DNA of 64,000 nucleotides from Roseomonas nitratireducens (GCF_017813355.1 NZ_JAGIYZ010000008.1:121808-185807), one strand, 5' to 3'; counted from the stretch's first letter, positions 7,771 to 16,963 are shown. The notes: generated by a model from the letters alone, not told the origin. Program-made: numbers and translations.

Positions 7771-8796
7771 ATGACGATGCGCCCGATCATCCTCGCCGCC
7801 GCACTGGCGGCTGCGGCCCCGCTGCCTGCCGCCGCGCAGGGGCAGCTCAACCTCTACTGCTCGGCAACCATCGAATGGTGCACGCCGATCGCCCGCGGCT
7901 TCGAGCGGGAGACGGGCATCCGGGTGACTCTCGCCCAGAAGTCGACCGGCGAGATGCTGGCGCAGCTGCGCGCCGAGGCGCGCAACCCGCGCGGCGACGT
8001 CTGGTGGGGCGGCACCGGGGACCCGCATGTCGCGGCCGGGGAGGAAGGGCTGACCCAGCCCCACGAAAGCCCCCGCATCGCCGAGCTGCACGACTGGGCG
8101 CAGGCGCAGTGGCGCCAGACGCAGGGGCGCACCGTCGGCGTCTATGCCTCCGTGCTCGGCTTCGGCTTCAACACGGAGCTGGTCGCCCGGCGCAACCTGC
8201 CCGCGCCGCGCTGCTGGGCGGACCTGCTGAATCCCGCCTATCGCGGGGAGCTCCAGATGGCGAACCCGAATTCCTCGGGCACCGCCTACATCGTCATCGC
8301 GACGCTCGTGCAGATGATGGGGGAGGAGCCGGCCTTCGACTACCTCAAGCGCCTGCACGGCAGCATCAACGCCTATCCGCGCAGCGGCACCGCGCCCATC
8401 ACGGCGGTCGCGCGGGGGGAGACGGCGCTGTCCATCTCCTTCGTCCACAACGCCGCCGAGGAAGCCGCGGCGGGCTTCCCCGTCGGCCACGCCGTGCCCT
8501 GCGAGGGCACGGGCTACGAGATCGGCTCGATGTCGATCATCCGCGGCGCGCGCAACCTCGACAACGCGCGCCGCTTCTACGACTGGGCCCTGTCGGCCGA
8601 GGCGCAGATCGCCGCGAGCCGGGAGGCGCGCAAGCTGCAGACCATGGCGAACCGCAACGTGCCGCTGACCGACGGCGCGCCCAACATGGCGACCGCGCGC
8701 ATCATCGACTACGACAATGCCCGCTTCGGCGCCTCGGCCGAGCGCCGGCGCCTGCTCGCGCGCTGGGACCGCGAGGTCGGCGCACTGCCGCGATGA
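7771..8796 (+). CDS. ABC transporter periplasmic binding protein 3 of 3 (iron-type family)
   Basis: This is the third tandem paralog, 341 residues. It has a signal peptide (cleavage near AAAQ, residue 24) followed by LNLYCSATIEWCTPI, DVWWGGTGDPH and ELQMANPNSSGTAY. It resembles paralog 1 much more than paralog 2, including the CEGTGYEIGSMSI block. Two in-frame ATGs lie six bases apart at 7771 and 7777; the first is used. Its stop overlaps the permease start (ATGA), so translation is coupled to the membrane component. Confidence 0.85.
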   Translation: MTMRPIILAAALAAAAPLPAAAQGQLNLYCSATIEWCTPIARGFERETGIRVTLAQKSTGEMLAQLRAEARNPRGDVWWGGTGDPHVAAGEEGLTQPHESPRIAELHDWAQAQWRQTQGRTVGVYASVLGFGFNTELVARRNLPAPRCWADLLNPAYRGELQMANPNSSGTAYIVIATLVQMMGEEPAFDYLKRLHGSINAYPRSGTAPITAVARGETALSISFVHNAAEEAAAGFPVGHAVPCEGTGYEIGSMSIIRGARNLDNARRFYDWALSAEAQIAASREARKLQTMANRNVPLTDGAPNMATARIIDYDNARFGASAERRRLLARWDREVGALPR

Positions 8797-11003
8797 AGTC
8801 TCCGTCCTCTCTCTACACCTGGTCGGCGGCCGCGCTCGGCGCGATCGTCCTGCCCTGGCACATGCAGCAGGACGGCGTCGCGCTGGGCGGGCTGATGGCG
8901 CTCGGCCAGGCGGATCCGGAAGCGGCCTCGGCGCTGTGGCAGGCGATGGCGCATGGGCGCTTCTGGTTCTGGCCGGTGGTGGCCGCGCTCGCGCTCGCGC
9001 TGCCGGGCGCGCTGCCCTTCGGCACGGCGGCGCGGCGGGCGGGCTTCCTGCTCGCGGGGGCGGGGCTCGGCCTTGCCGCCATCGTCGCGCAGGGGCTCGC
9101 CATCGGCGTGCAGGGCTGGTCCATGCCCTGGCTCGAGGCGATGTTCGGCGAACTCGGGGACCGGCAGTTCGGCGTCGGCCTCGGCGGCACGATCGCCTTC
9201 GCGGGCTTCGTGCTGCTGCTGACCGACGGGCTCGCGCTGCGCGGCTTCTTCCGCGGCGACCGTTTCGTCTCGGGCGCCGTCGGCGTGCTCGTCGCCTCCA
9301 TCATCCTCTTCACCGCCTGGCCGGTGACGACGGTGCTGTCGCAGATGTTCACGCCGCGCGGCGACCTTTCCACCGCCGCGGCGCTGGCCGACCGGCTGTT
9401 CGACCAGAAGATCTGGGGCCTGTCCTGCGTCGCGGCCAACGTGAATTGCGGCGTCTTCTGGAACACGCTGCTGCTGGCCACCTCCACGGCGAGCGCGGCG
9501 ACGCTGCTCGGCCTGTGCTTCGCGCTGATCGTCACGCGCACCGGCTTCCCGCTGCGGCGCGGGCTGCGGCTGCTGACGGTGCTGCCGATCATCACGCCGC
9601 CCTTCGTCATCGGCCTCGGGCTCATCCTCATCTTCGGGCGCTCGGGCGTGGTGAACCAGATGGCGGAGGCGGTGTTCGGCCTGCAGCTCGGCCGCTGGAT
9701 CTACGGCTTCAACGGCGTCTTCCTCGCCCAGGTCTTCTCCTTCACGCCGACCGCCTTCCTCGTGCTCATCGGGGTGGTGGAAGGCATCTCGCCGACCATG
9801 GAGGAAGCCTCGCAGACGCTGCGCGCGTCGCGCATGCGGACCTTCTCCTCCGTCACCCTGCCGCTGATGGTGCCGGGCCTCGCCAATGCCTGGCTCGTCG
9901 TCTTCGTCGAGAGCCTGGCCGATTTCGGCAATCCGATCGTGCTCGGCGGCTCCTTCGGCGTGCTCTCGACGGAAATCTTCTTCGCCGTCGTCGGCGCGCA
10001 GCAGGATTTCGGCCGCGCCGCGGTGCTCGCCGCGGTGATGCTGGTGGTGGCGCTCGTCGCCTTCATGGTGCAGCGCGCGGTGGTCGGCACGCGGTCCTAT
10101 GTCTCGATGACCGGCAAGGGCGATGTCGGCCTGCCGCAGCCCCTGCCGCGCCGCGTCAAGGTCGTCGCCTTCGCCGTCGCCATCCCCTGGGCGGTGCTGA
10201 CCATCGTGGTCTACACCATGGCGCTCGCCGGCGCCTTCGTGCGCGTCTGGGGGCGGGACTGGACGCCGACGCTGTCGCATTTCCAGCGCGCCTTCGCCCT
10301 GGAATGGGCGCCTTCGGGCGGGCTGATCTTCGCCGGCGGCGCGTGGCATTCGCTGTTCACCACCATCCAGCTCGCCGCCATCGCGGCGCCGCTCACCGCC
10401 GGGCTCGGCCTGCTGGCCGCCTGGGTGCTGACGCGCCAGCGCTTCGCCGGGCGCACGGCGCTGGAATTCGCGCTGATGCTGACCTTCGCCGTGCCGGGCA
10501 CGGTGATCGGCGTCGCCTACATCCTGACCTACAACATCCCGCCGCTCGAGATCACGGGCACGGCCACGATCCTCGTCGTCTGCTTCGTGTTCCGCAACCT
10601 GCCGGTCGGCGTGCGGTCCGGGGTGGCGGCCATGAGCCAGCTCGACAAGTCGCTGGACGAGGCCGCGGTGACGCTGCGCGCCTCCACCTTCCGCGCCATC
10701 CGCACGGTGGTGCTGCCGCTGCTCAAGCCCGCCATCGTCACCGCGCTGGTCTATTCCTTCGTGCGCGCCATGACGACGGTCTCGGCCGTCATCTTCCTCG
10801 TCTCGGCGGAGTATGAGATGGCGACCGTCTTCATCATCAACCGCGTCATCAACGGCGACTACGGGCTGGCCATCGCCTATTGCGCGGTGCTGATCGTGCT
10901 GATGATGACGGTGATCGGGCTGATCAACCTTCTCGTGGGCCGGCGCCGGCTCGGCCGCCGCCAGGCCGCCCCGCCCGCCCTTCCGGCCGGAGGCCGCGCA
11001 TGA
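8793..11003 (+). CDS. ABC transporter permease, fused double domain (FbpB/AfuB-like)
   Basis: This 736-residue inner-membrane protein contains two permease domains in one chain, as in iron-type FbpB transporters. Each half carries an EAA loop that contacts the ATPase: EEASQTLRASRMRTF near residue 345 and DEAAVTLRASTFRAI near 625. An N-terminal extension of about 170 residues adds several more hydrophobic segments, and the total of roughly 14-16 membrane spans is more than the usual 12. The ATG overlaps the third binding-protein stop, which rules out the longer upstream frame. Confidence 0.9.
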   Translation: MKSPSSLYTWSAAALGAIVLPWHMQQDGVALGGLMALGQADPEAASALWQAMAHGRFWFWPVVAALALALPGALPFGTAARRAGFLLAGAGLGLAAIVAQGLAIGVQGWSMPWLEAMFGELGDRQFGVGLGGTIAFAGFVLLLTDGLALRGFFRGDRFVSGAVGVLVASIILFTAWPVTTVLSQMFTPRGDLSTAAALADRLFDQKIWGLSCVAANVNCGVFWNTLLLATSTASAATLLGLCFALIVTRTGFPLRRGLRLLTVLPIITPPFVIGLGLILIFGRSGVVNQMAEAVFGLQLGRWIYGFNGVFLAQVFSFTPTAFLVLIGVVEGISPTMEEASQTLRASRMRTFSSVTLPLMVPGLANAWLVVFVESLADFGNPIVLGGSFGVLSTEIFFAVVGAQQDFGRAAVLAAVMLVVALVAFMVQRAVVGTRSYVSMTGKGDVGLPQPLPRRVKVVAFAVAIPWAVLTIVVYTMALAGAFVRVWGRDWTPTLSHFQRAFALEWAPSGGLIFAGGAWHSLFTTIQLAAIAAPLTAGLGLLAAWVLTRQRFAGRTALEFALMLTFAVPGTVIGVAYILTYNIPPLEITGTATILVVCFVFRNLPVGVRSGVAAMSQLDKSLDEAAVTLRASTFRAIRTVVLPLLKPAIVTALVYSFVRAMTTVSAVIFLVSAEYEMATVFIINRVINGDYGLAIAYCAVLIVLMMTVIGLINLLVGRRRLGRRQAAPPALPAGGRA

Positions 11004-12070
11004 GCCACGCCATCGCGAAGCCCGGCGCCGAGGTGCGCCTCGAAGGCATCGGCAAGCGCTACGGCGCGGTGCAGGCGGTCAAGCCGCTCGACCTCGTCAT
11101 CGAGGGCGGCACGCTCGTCACGCTGCTCGGCCCCTCGGGCTGCGGCAAGACGACGCTGCTGCGCATGATCGCGGGGCTGGAACAGGCGACCGATGGCCGC
11201 CTATTCATCGGCGGGCGCGACGTGACGCTGCTGCCGGCCGGGGCGCGCAACGTCTCCATGGTGTTCCAGTCCTACGCCCTGTTCCCGCACATGAACGTGC
11301 TGGACAACGTCGCCTACGGCCTCGTCTCCTCCGGCATGCGCAAGCGCGACGCGCATGGGCGGGCCGAGGCGGCGCTCGAGACGGTGGGCCTCAAGGGCTT
11401 CGGCGGGCGCCTGCCGTCGGAGATGTCGGGCGGGCAGCAGCAGCGCGTCGCGGTCGCCCGCGCCCTGGTGCTGGAACCCGAGGTGCTGCTGTTCGACGAG
11501 CCGCTGTCGAACCTCGACGCGCGGCTGCGGCGCAGCATGCGGGAGGAGATCCGCGCGCTGCAGCAGCGGCTCGGCCTCACCGTCGTCTACGTCACGCACG
11601 ACCAGTCCGAGGCGCTTGCCGTGTCGGACCGCATCGTCGTGATGCGCAACGCCGAGATCGCCCAGGCCGGCACGCCCGAGGAACTCTACAGCCAGCCCAA
11701 CTCCGTCTTCGTCGCGACCTTCATGGGGGAGGCGAACCGCGTCTCCGGCCGGATCGAGGCCATCATCGGCGATCGCGCGCGGGTGGCGCTCGGCGGCCTC
11801 GTGCTCGACCTGCCGGCGCGCGGGCTTCCGGCCGGGCCGGTCGACATCGTCATCCGGCCCGAAGCGGTTCGCGTCGCGGCGCCGGGCCAGGATGCGCTGC
11901 CGGCCCGCGTCGCGCGCGCGACCTATATGGGATCCCATGCCGAGTGCCACTTCGAGACCGAGGTCGGCCCGGTCTTCGTCGTCGCGCCAAGGACCGCTGC
12001 CCGGCTGCGGCCGGGGGAGGAGGTGGGCCTCGTGCTCGACCCCGAGGGCGTGGTGCTCGTTGCGCCCTGA
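11000..12070 (+). CDS. ABC transporter ATP-binding protein (iron/polyamine-type)
   Basis: This 356-residue ATPase powers the transporter. It shows the Walker A motif GPSGCGKTT, Q-loop VFQSYALFP, signature SGGQQQRVAVARAL, Walker B VLLFDEPLSNLDA and switch His in VTHDQSEA. A C-terminal TOBE-type region over about residues 265-355 is typical of the MalK/FbpC/PotA branch. The start overlaps the permease stop (ATGA). It closes the operon; a hairpin follows before the convergent AraC gene. Confidence 0.93.
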   Translation: MSHAIAKPGAEVRLEGIGKRYGAVQAVKPLDLVIEGGTLVTLLGPSGCGKTTLLRMIAGLEQATDGRLFIGGRDVTLLPAGARNVSMVFQSYALFPHMNVLDNVAYGLVSSGMRKRDAHGRAEAALETVGLKGFGGRLPSEMSGGQQQRVAVARALVLEPEVLLFDEPLSNLDARLRRSMREEIRALQQRLGLTVVYVTHDQSEALAVSDRIVVMRNAEIAQAGTPEELYSQPNSVFVATFMGEANRVSGRIEAIIGDRARVALGGLVLDLPARGLPAGPVDIVIRPEAVRVAAPGQDALPARVARATYMGSHAECHFETEVGPVFVVAPRTAARLRPGEEVGLVLDPEGVVLVAP

Positions 12071-12081
12071 CCGCCGCCGCG

Positions 12082-12107
12082 CCGGTCGGGCGGGCTCGTC
12101 CGACCGG
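12082..12107 (+). terminator. Hairpin terminator candidate between convergent genes
   Basis: An 8-9 bp stem (CCGGTCGG at 12082-12089 with CCGACCGG at 12100-12107) is followed by AAATTGCC. It lies 12 bases after the ATPase stop and before the 3' end of the AraC gene. It has no long T tract, so intrinsic termination is only plausible. Confidence 0.5.
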
Positions 12108-12115
12108 AAATTGCC

Positions 12116-13237
12116 CTAGTCGCGCGACGCGCGCCTGAGCGCCTCGGCCGGCGCCTCCCCGAAGCGGCGGCGATAGGCGGCGCCGAAGCGCGAGAGATTG
12201 GTGAAGCCGTGGCGGCGCGCCACCGCGGCGACGGACGCGCCGTCCAGCCGCAGCGCGTCCCGAACGCTGTCCAGCCGGGCGGCGTGCAGCGCGCCGAGCG
12301 GCGTCGTGTCGCGGAAGCGCCGGAACACGTCGTTCAGGGTGCGGACGCTGCACCCGGCCGCGGCCGCGACCTGCGCGACGCGGACAGGCTCGACGGCATG
12401 GACGCGCATGAATTCCTCGGCGCGGCGCAGATACGCCGGCACCGCGCCGCCCGTCCGCGTCTCCATCTGGTCGGAGTAGCTGTGCGGCACGGCGCGCAGC
12501 AGCAGCGCCACCAGCAGGTCGGTCGTCGCGGCCAGGGCGACGGGATTGTCCGCCACGCCCTCCGGGCTGCGGAACTCCTCCAGCACCACGTCGAGCTGGC
12601 GCTTGAGGCTCGTCGCCAGGCCGCCCTTCCAGGGCAGCGCGGGACGGAACTCGAGCGGCTGGCGCAGGCGGCGGTCGAGCGCGTGCTCCAGCGCCTGCTC
12701 GACCTCCTGCGCCCTGACGAAGACATTCGCGCGGGCGCTGCCGTCGCTCATCAGCACGCGGGTGCGCTGGCCGGGGCGGAAGGCAAGGCCCTGCGCGGCG
12801 TCGCTCGTCGTCGCCTCGCCGTCCCGGATGAGCGTCAGCCCACCCCGCAGCGGCATCGTCACGCAGAACAGCGCGCTGTCCTCGCCCTCGATGGCGACCT
12901 CGGTGGCGAAGCGGCTGTCGGCGAGGCTTACCACGAGCGCCCCGGCGCTGCGGATCGCCATGGTGAAGATCGGATCCGCGAACCGCATCCGCCACACGGC
13001 GCGGTCCTGCAGCCGGTACCTGTAGACCTGGCCGGAGGGAGGAAGGCGGCTGCTGACCTGCGACCGCAGGCCGAGCTCCGCGGGGTCCGTCGAACTGACG
13101 ACGTCGAACAGCGGAAGCGACCCCGGATCGATGTTGCCCATGCCGAAAGACATGCGATTTGGTCCCGTCCCGGCGCCCTTGCACGTGAAGCAATCAGTAT
13201 CCGGTTGCCGGGGATAGACGAATTCCGCAGCGACCAT
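12116..13237 (-). CDS. AraC-family transcriptional regulator
   Basis: This 373-residue regulator has a C-terminal double helix-turn-helix domain, about residues 265-370. VAQVAAAAGCSVRTLNDVFRRF is the first HTH and SVAAVARRHGFTNLSRFGAAYRRRFGEAP the second, the latter with the usual RF-xxxYRxxFGxxP ending. The N-terminal part resembles the AraC-binding-like domain of the FeaR/AlkN group. An internal Met near residue 29 (MSFGMGN) could be the true start, since the preceding segment is poorly conserved in style. It is convergent to the ABC operon and divergent from the exported hydrolase-like gene, which is a candidate target. Confidence 0.85.
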   Translation of the reverse strand: MVAAEFVYPRQPDTDCFTCKGAGTGPNRMSFGMGNIDPGSLPLFDVVSSTDPAELGLRSQVSSRLPPSGQVYRYRLQDRAVWRMRFADPIFTMAIRSAGALVVSLADSRFATEVAIEGEDSALFCVTMPLRGGLTLIRDGEATTSDAAQGLAFRPGQRTRVLMSDGSARANVFVRAQEVEQALEHALDRRLRQPLEFRPALPWKGGLATSLKRQLDVVLEEFRSPEGVADNPVALAATTDLLVALLLRAVPHSYSDQMETRTGGAVPAYLRRAEEFMRVHAVEPVRVAQVAAAAGCSVRTLNDVFRRFRDTTPLGALHAARLDSVRDALRLDGASVAAVARRHGFTNLSRFGAAYRRRFGEAPAEALRRASRD

Positions 13238-13471
13238 ACGGAATGCGCAGCAAAGCTAGCGCGACTGCATCGCGGCGTCTTCAGACATCACGGTTCCGTG
13301 AGATTTTGTCTCGAACGCGCCTGGCGCCGCGGGCAATGCCCGCGCCCGGCACTGGAACGAGGCGGCACGCATGAAAAACTCTCGTCGGCCGGCGGACAGG
13401 CGGGGCACGGAACCCGCCCGGCCTCGCGGCAGGGTGGCCGGCGGCGGCTCCCATGCGATGGATGGCGGCCG

Positions 13472-14365
13472 GTGACCTCGCGCGGGGGCGCGCGGGGCTT
13501 CGTCGCGGCGGCGCTCGCGACGATGCTCCTCATGCCTGGCACCGGCCTCGCCGACGGGCGCGACCTGGTGCGCGACCTGGGCCTGCTCTGGCTCCCCGAT
13601 GCGCCGCCCGCCGGCGAGCCGATGCCCGTGGTCGTGGCGATCCACGACACGACCGGGATCGACGCGCGCGGCTGGCGCTACGCCGAGCAGATCACGGCGG
13701 CCGGCATCGCGGTGCTGCATGTCGACCTGCTCGACACCTCCGCCGAGGATGGCGGCCCCGGCGACCCGGCCGCCGATGCGGGCGATGCGCTGGACCGCCT
13801 GCGCGTCGTGTCGGCGATCCTCGCCGCGGATCCGCGCTTCGCTTCGGCACCGGTCGGCCTGCTCGCCTTCGGTGGCGCGGGCGAGACGGCGATCCGCGCC
13901 GCGACCGACCCCGAGGCGGGCGGACGCGTCGCGGGGCTGGCGCTGCTCTATCCCGGCTGCGCGGGGCTCCAGCCGGGCGAAGGCCGCGCGCCGCGCGCGC
14001 CCGTCCTGCTGCTGCATGGCGATGCCGACCCGGCCAATGCGCCCGCGGACTGCATCGCCCTTGCCGTGGGCCTGGCGCGCCTGGGGCCGGTGCGGCGCAT
14101 CGAATACGCCGGCGCCGGCTATGCCTGGGACCTGACGCCCTCGGGCCAGTACGAGGTGCCGAACCTGCCCTGGCCGCGCCGCGCCGGGCAGCGCGTCGGC
14201 GTGCGCCACTGGCCGCAGGGCGCGGAACTCTCGGCGACGCAGGTGGCGAGCTTCTTCGCCGCGCGCCTCGCGCTCCGGGATGGGGCCCAAGCCGGGCCCG
14301 AGGCGAGCCGGCCCGCCCGCGCGCGGATCCGGCCCATCGTGACCGTGACAGGAGAATTGCCATGA
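13472..14365 (+). CDS. Exported dienelactone hydrolase-like alpha/beta hydrolase
   Basis: This 297-residue protein has a hydrophobic signal segment (about residues 10-27, ending GLADG). It then shows alpha/beta hydrolase-like strands: VVVAIHDTTG (oxyanion region), VGLLAFGGAGE where a GxSxG nucleophile elbow would be, and APVLLLHGDADPANAP with the acid position. The elbow reads AFGGAG with no Ser or Cys, so catalysis in the usual way is doubtful. A GTG start is chosen because it precedes the signal peptide; no good ribosome site helps. The stop overlaps the next start, so the two are co-translated. Confidence 0.6.
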   Translation: MTSRGGARGFVAAALATMLLMPGTGLADGRDLVRDLGLLWLPDAPPAGEPMPVVVAIHDTTGIDARGWRYAEQITAAGIAVLHVDLLDTSAEDGGPGDPAADAGDALDRLRVVSAILAADPRFASAPVGLLAFGGAGETAIRAATDPEAGGRVAGLALLYPGCAGLQPGEGRAPRAPVLLLHGDADPANAPADCIALAVGLARLGPVRRIEYAGAGYAWDLTPSGQYEVPNLPWPRRAGQRVGVRHWPQGAELSATQVASFFAARLALRDGAQAGPEASRPARARIRPIVTVTGELP

Positions 14366-15057
14366 CGACGTTCCGTCTTGCCGCGGCCGCGCTGGCCGTC
14401 GGCTTCGCCGCCGCGCCGGCCGCCGCCGACGACTACGTGACCTACGAGCATCTCGACGTCACCCTCGCCGCCGCGCCGGACTGCCGGAACAGCGGATTGG
14501 TGAGCCTGCCGTCGTCCTGGCGCAGCGGCGACGGCGCCGTGGTCCTGGTGACGCGGGAGCCGCTGCTCGATGCCGCGCGCGACCAGCTGGTGGCGGTGCT
14601 GCTGGACCAGCGCGCCGCGGTGTTCGAATTCATGCCGGTGCCGTGCGGGCCGATCGCCGCGGGGCGTGACGCAGTCGCCGCCGGCGCGCTGGGTGCGCTC
14701 GACGCCATCACGCGCGTCACGGGCGCCGGGCCGGTGGTGGCGATCGGCTACGGCCGCGACAGCGCGGCGGTGCTGGATGTCGTCGGCATGCGGATGGCGG
14801 GCGGGGCCGGCGAGGGCGGGCCGCGCTATGTCGGCGCGGTCGCGATCGGCGCCGGCGCGCCGGGCTTCGCGCGGGATGCCGGCCGGCGTGACGGGGACGA
14901 CGTGCCGCTGCGCCTGGCCGCGCTGTGCGATGCCCTCGCCGCCTGGGCCGGCCACATGGGCGCGACGGAGGAGCGCGCCATGCCGGCCGCGACCGCCGAG
15001 GGCTGCCATGCCGGCATGGCGGAGGGACGGCCGGAGGCCCGCGCCGCGCGGCGCTGA
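14362..15057 (+). CDS. Exported protein of unknown function
   Basis: This 231-residue protein has a clear signal peptide (residues 1-23, cleavage after APAAA). I do not recognise a family. It contains GPVVAIGYGRDSAAVLDV, which faintly resembles a hydrolase nucleophile elbow, and several Cys (in PDCRNSG, VPCGP, ALCDAL, EGCHAGM) that could form disulfides in the periplasm. It overlaps the upstream hydrolase-like gene by ATGA, so the two products probably act together. Confidence 0.6.
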   Translation: MTTFRLAAAALAVGFAAAPAAADDYVTYEHLDVTLAAAPDCRNSGLVSLPSSWRSGDGAVVLVTREPLLDAARDQLVAVLLDQRAAVFEFMPVPCGPIAAGRDAVAAGALGALDAITRVTGAGPVVAIGYGRDSAAVLDVVGMRMAGGAGEGGPRYVGAVAIGAGAPGFARDAGRRDGDDVPLRLAALCDALAAWAGHMGATEERAMPAATAEGCHAGMAEGRPEARAARR

Positions 15058-15197
15058 GCCGCGGGACCGCCGCGGCGGCCGGACATGCCGCCGAGGCGGG
15101 CGGCCTTGGGCCGCGCCCGCCGGATCGGATGTCGTTTCACGCGCGCCGTCGCCGCGCCGCCGTGCCAGGGTGTCGCCGCACGGGCCAGGGCAAGGTT

Positions 15198-15222
15198 CGG
15201 TCACGCTGACCCGGCGTGACCG
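15198..15222. promoter_or_regulatory. Dyad, possible operator
   Basis: A perfect 9-bp inverted repeat, CGGTCACGC (15198-15206) and GCGTGACCG (15214-15222), is separated by seven bases. It lies about 50 bases before the GlcG/HbpS-like gene. It looks like a regulator binding site. It could also fold as RNA, but no T tract follows. Confidence 0.4.
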
Positions 15223-15273
15223 GATCGTGCCGCAGGGATCCTCCGGCCCGCCGCAGGGAAGGGAACGACAGGC

Positions 15274-15744
15274 ATGAAAAGACGGCTCCTGATCGCGGCG
15301 CTCATGGCCTCGGCGGCCACGGGCGCCTTCGCGCAGGGCGCGCCGCCGCCCTATGGCGCCCCCATCGCCATCGAGGATGCGCGCCGCGTCGTCGCCGCCG
15401 CCCTGGCCGAGGCCACGCGGCAATCGCTTCCGATGGCCGTCGCGGTCGTGGACAGCGGCGGGCATCTCGTCGCCTTCGAGCGCGCGGACGGCACGCAGCT
15501 GGGCTCCATCCGCGTCGCGCAGGAGAAGGCGCGCACATCGGTCGAGTTCCGCCGCCCGACCAAGGCGTTCGAGGACGGCATCGTGGGCGGGCGCAACGCC
15601 ATCCTCGGGCTTGGCGTGATGCCGATCGAGGGCGGCATCCCGCTGCTGCGCGACGGGCGCGTGATCGGCGCCATCGGCGTGTCCGGCGGCACCGCGCCGC
15701 AGGACGGGGTCATCGCGCAGGCCGGCGTCGCCGCGCTGAGGTGA
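15274..15744 (+). CDS. GlcG/HbpS-family heme-binding-like secreted protein
   Basis: This 156-residue protein has a signal peptide (residues 1-20, ending AFAQ) followed by a single GlcG/HbpS (DUF336) domain. Typical stretches are AVVDSGGHLVAFERADG, SIRVAQEKARTSVEFRRPTKAFED and GGIPLLRDGRVIGAIGVSG. Some members bind heme or are extracellular sensors; others have no known role. The start is preceded by a GGGAAGGGAA stretch. It appears monocistronic, with a candidate operator upstream. Confidence 0.85.
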   Translation: MKRRLLIAALMASAATGAFAQGAPPPYGAPIAIEDARRVVAAALAEATRQSLPMAVAVVDSGGHLVAFERADGTQLGSIRVAQEKARTSVEFRRPTKAFEDGIVGGRNAILGLGVMPIEGGIPLLRDGRVIGAIGVSGGTAPQDGVIAQAGVAALR

Positions 15745-15818
15745 CGATGGGGATCGGCCCCGGCGCCCGTCCGCGCCGGGGCCGGCCGCAGCCGGTGCGA
15801 TCCCGCGGCCGCCCGCGC

Positions 15819-16727
15819 CTACCGCCTCGTCAGCCAGCGCTTGGCGATGCGGCAGGCAACGGTGAAGGCGGGATTGAAGACGTTGCCGACGTCGTAGCGG
15901 ACGACCTGGCCCATCAGGTGGCTCGCGGCGCGGGCGTCCAGGCCGTAATCCTCGCCCAGCCAGCGCGACATCTCGGTGGTGGCGTGCTGCAGCGCCTGGT
16001 CGAGCGGCCGGGCGTTGCCGACGGTGAAGATGTCCTCCGCCGTCTCGCCGCGCGGCCAGGTGATCTTCCGCTTCAGGACGCGGAAGGTCACCTCCATCTC
16101 GAAGGACGTCTCGATGCCGGTGCCGGTGATCTCCCCATCGCCCTGGCAGGCATGGCCGTCGCCCAGGTAGAACAGCGCGCCGGGCACGCTCACGGGGAAC
16201 CAGGCCGTCGTGCCCGGCGCGAAGAGGCGGTAGTCCATGTTCCCGCCGTTCTGCGCGCTGGTCGCGGTGGACAGCGCCTGCCCGCCCGCCGGCGCGACAC
16301 CGAAGCAGCCGATCATGGGCTGGATCGGCGGCGCGAAATCCTCCAGCCCCTGCACCGCTTCCCGCAGCCGCACCGTCCCCGCCGCGCGGTCGATGTCCCA
16401 CACCGCGCGCTGCTGCGGCGGCCGGTCGATGATCGCGGCCGGGTCCAGCACGGTCAGGGCGAGCGGCGAATAGGTCCAGCCGGTCGCCCGGCTCGGCGTC
16501 AGCCGGTCGATCCGCACGGCGAGCGTGTCCCCGGGCTCCGCACCCTCGATGAAGAAGGGGCCGGTCATCGGGTTCGGCCGGCTGCCGACGGCGACCTCCC
16601 GCGCATCGAGGCCGGAGGCGTCGAGCGTGTCGGTCACCACCGTGTCGCCATCGGCGACGCGCAGGCAGGGCTCGGCGACGCCGATCGCGTTGAAGTAGCG
16701 CGTGGGACGGAAGTGGTGCGTGGCCAT
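15819..16727 (-). CDS. Acetamidase/formamidase family protein (paralog 1)
   Basis: This 302-residue enzyme of the FmdA/AmdA family hydrolyses short amides such as formamide or acetamide to ammonia and acid. Family marks are GPFFIEGAEPGDTLAVRI, the SAQNGGNMDYR stretch and GDGHACQGDGEITGTGIET, which lines the metal site. The length is typical of the short bacterial group. Substrate preference cannot be told. A second, distinct family member lies at 35647-36618. Confidence 0.88.
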   Translation of the reverse strand: MATHHFRPTRYFNAIGVAEPCLRVADGDTVVTDTLDASGLDAREVAVGSRPNPMTGPFFIEGAEPGDTLAVRIDRLTPSRATGWTYSPLALTVLDPAAIIDRPPQQRAVWDIDRAAGTVRLREAVQGLEDFAPPIQPMIGCFGVAPAGGQALSTATSAQNGGNMDYRLFAPGTTAWFPVSVPGALFYLGDGHACQGDGEITGTGIETSFEMEVTFRVLKRKITWPRGETAEDIFTVGNARPLDQALQHATTEMSRWLGEDYGLDARAASHLMGQVVRYDVGNVFNPAFTVACRIAKRWLTRR

Positions 16728-16963
16728 GGGGCTCCCCGGGGAGATCTCGCCGGCAGGGGCCGACCGGTCCGCGCCTGGGCTGCTCCCGCCACGCTAGGAA
16801 GGGGGTCGCGTGGCGGTCAAGGCGCGGCGCCGGATGCCTCGGCGCTTGCGCGCGGCGGATGCGCCGCCAAGATCGACAGTGATTGGACCGAATGCGGGGG
16901 GCACCCCGCTGCGCGGCGCGCGACGGACCGGCCTTCACGCAACGCGAACGAGGCGCAGGAGCG

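Noticed and set aside
7875..8792. Long reading frame extending the permease upstream over the third binding-protein gene
   Set aside because: It is the wrong frame through a real gene; translated it is Arg/Ala/Pro-rich shadow sequence typical of high-GC DNA.
12209..13471. Long plus-strand frame running into the exported hydrolase gene
   Set aside because: It runs antisense over the AraC gene and has shadow composition; the GTG at 13472 precedes a signal peptide and is preferred.
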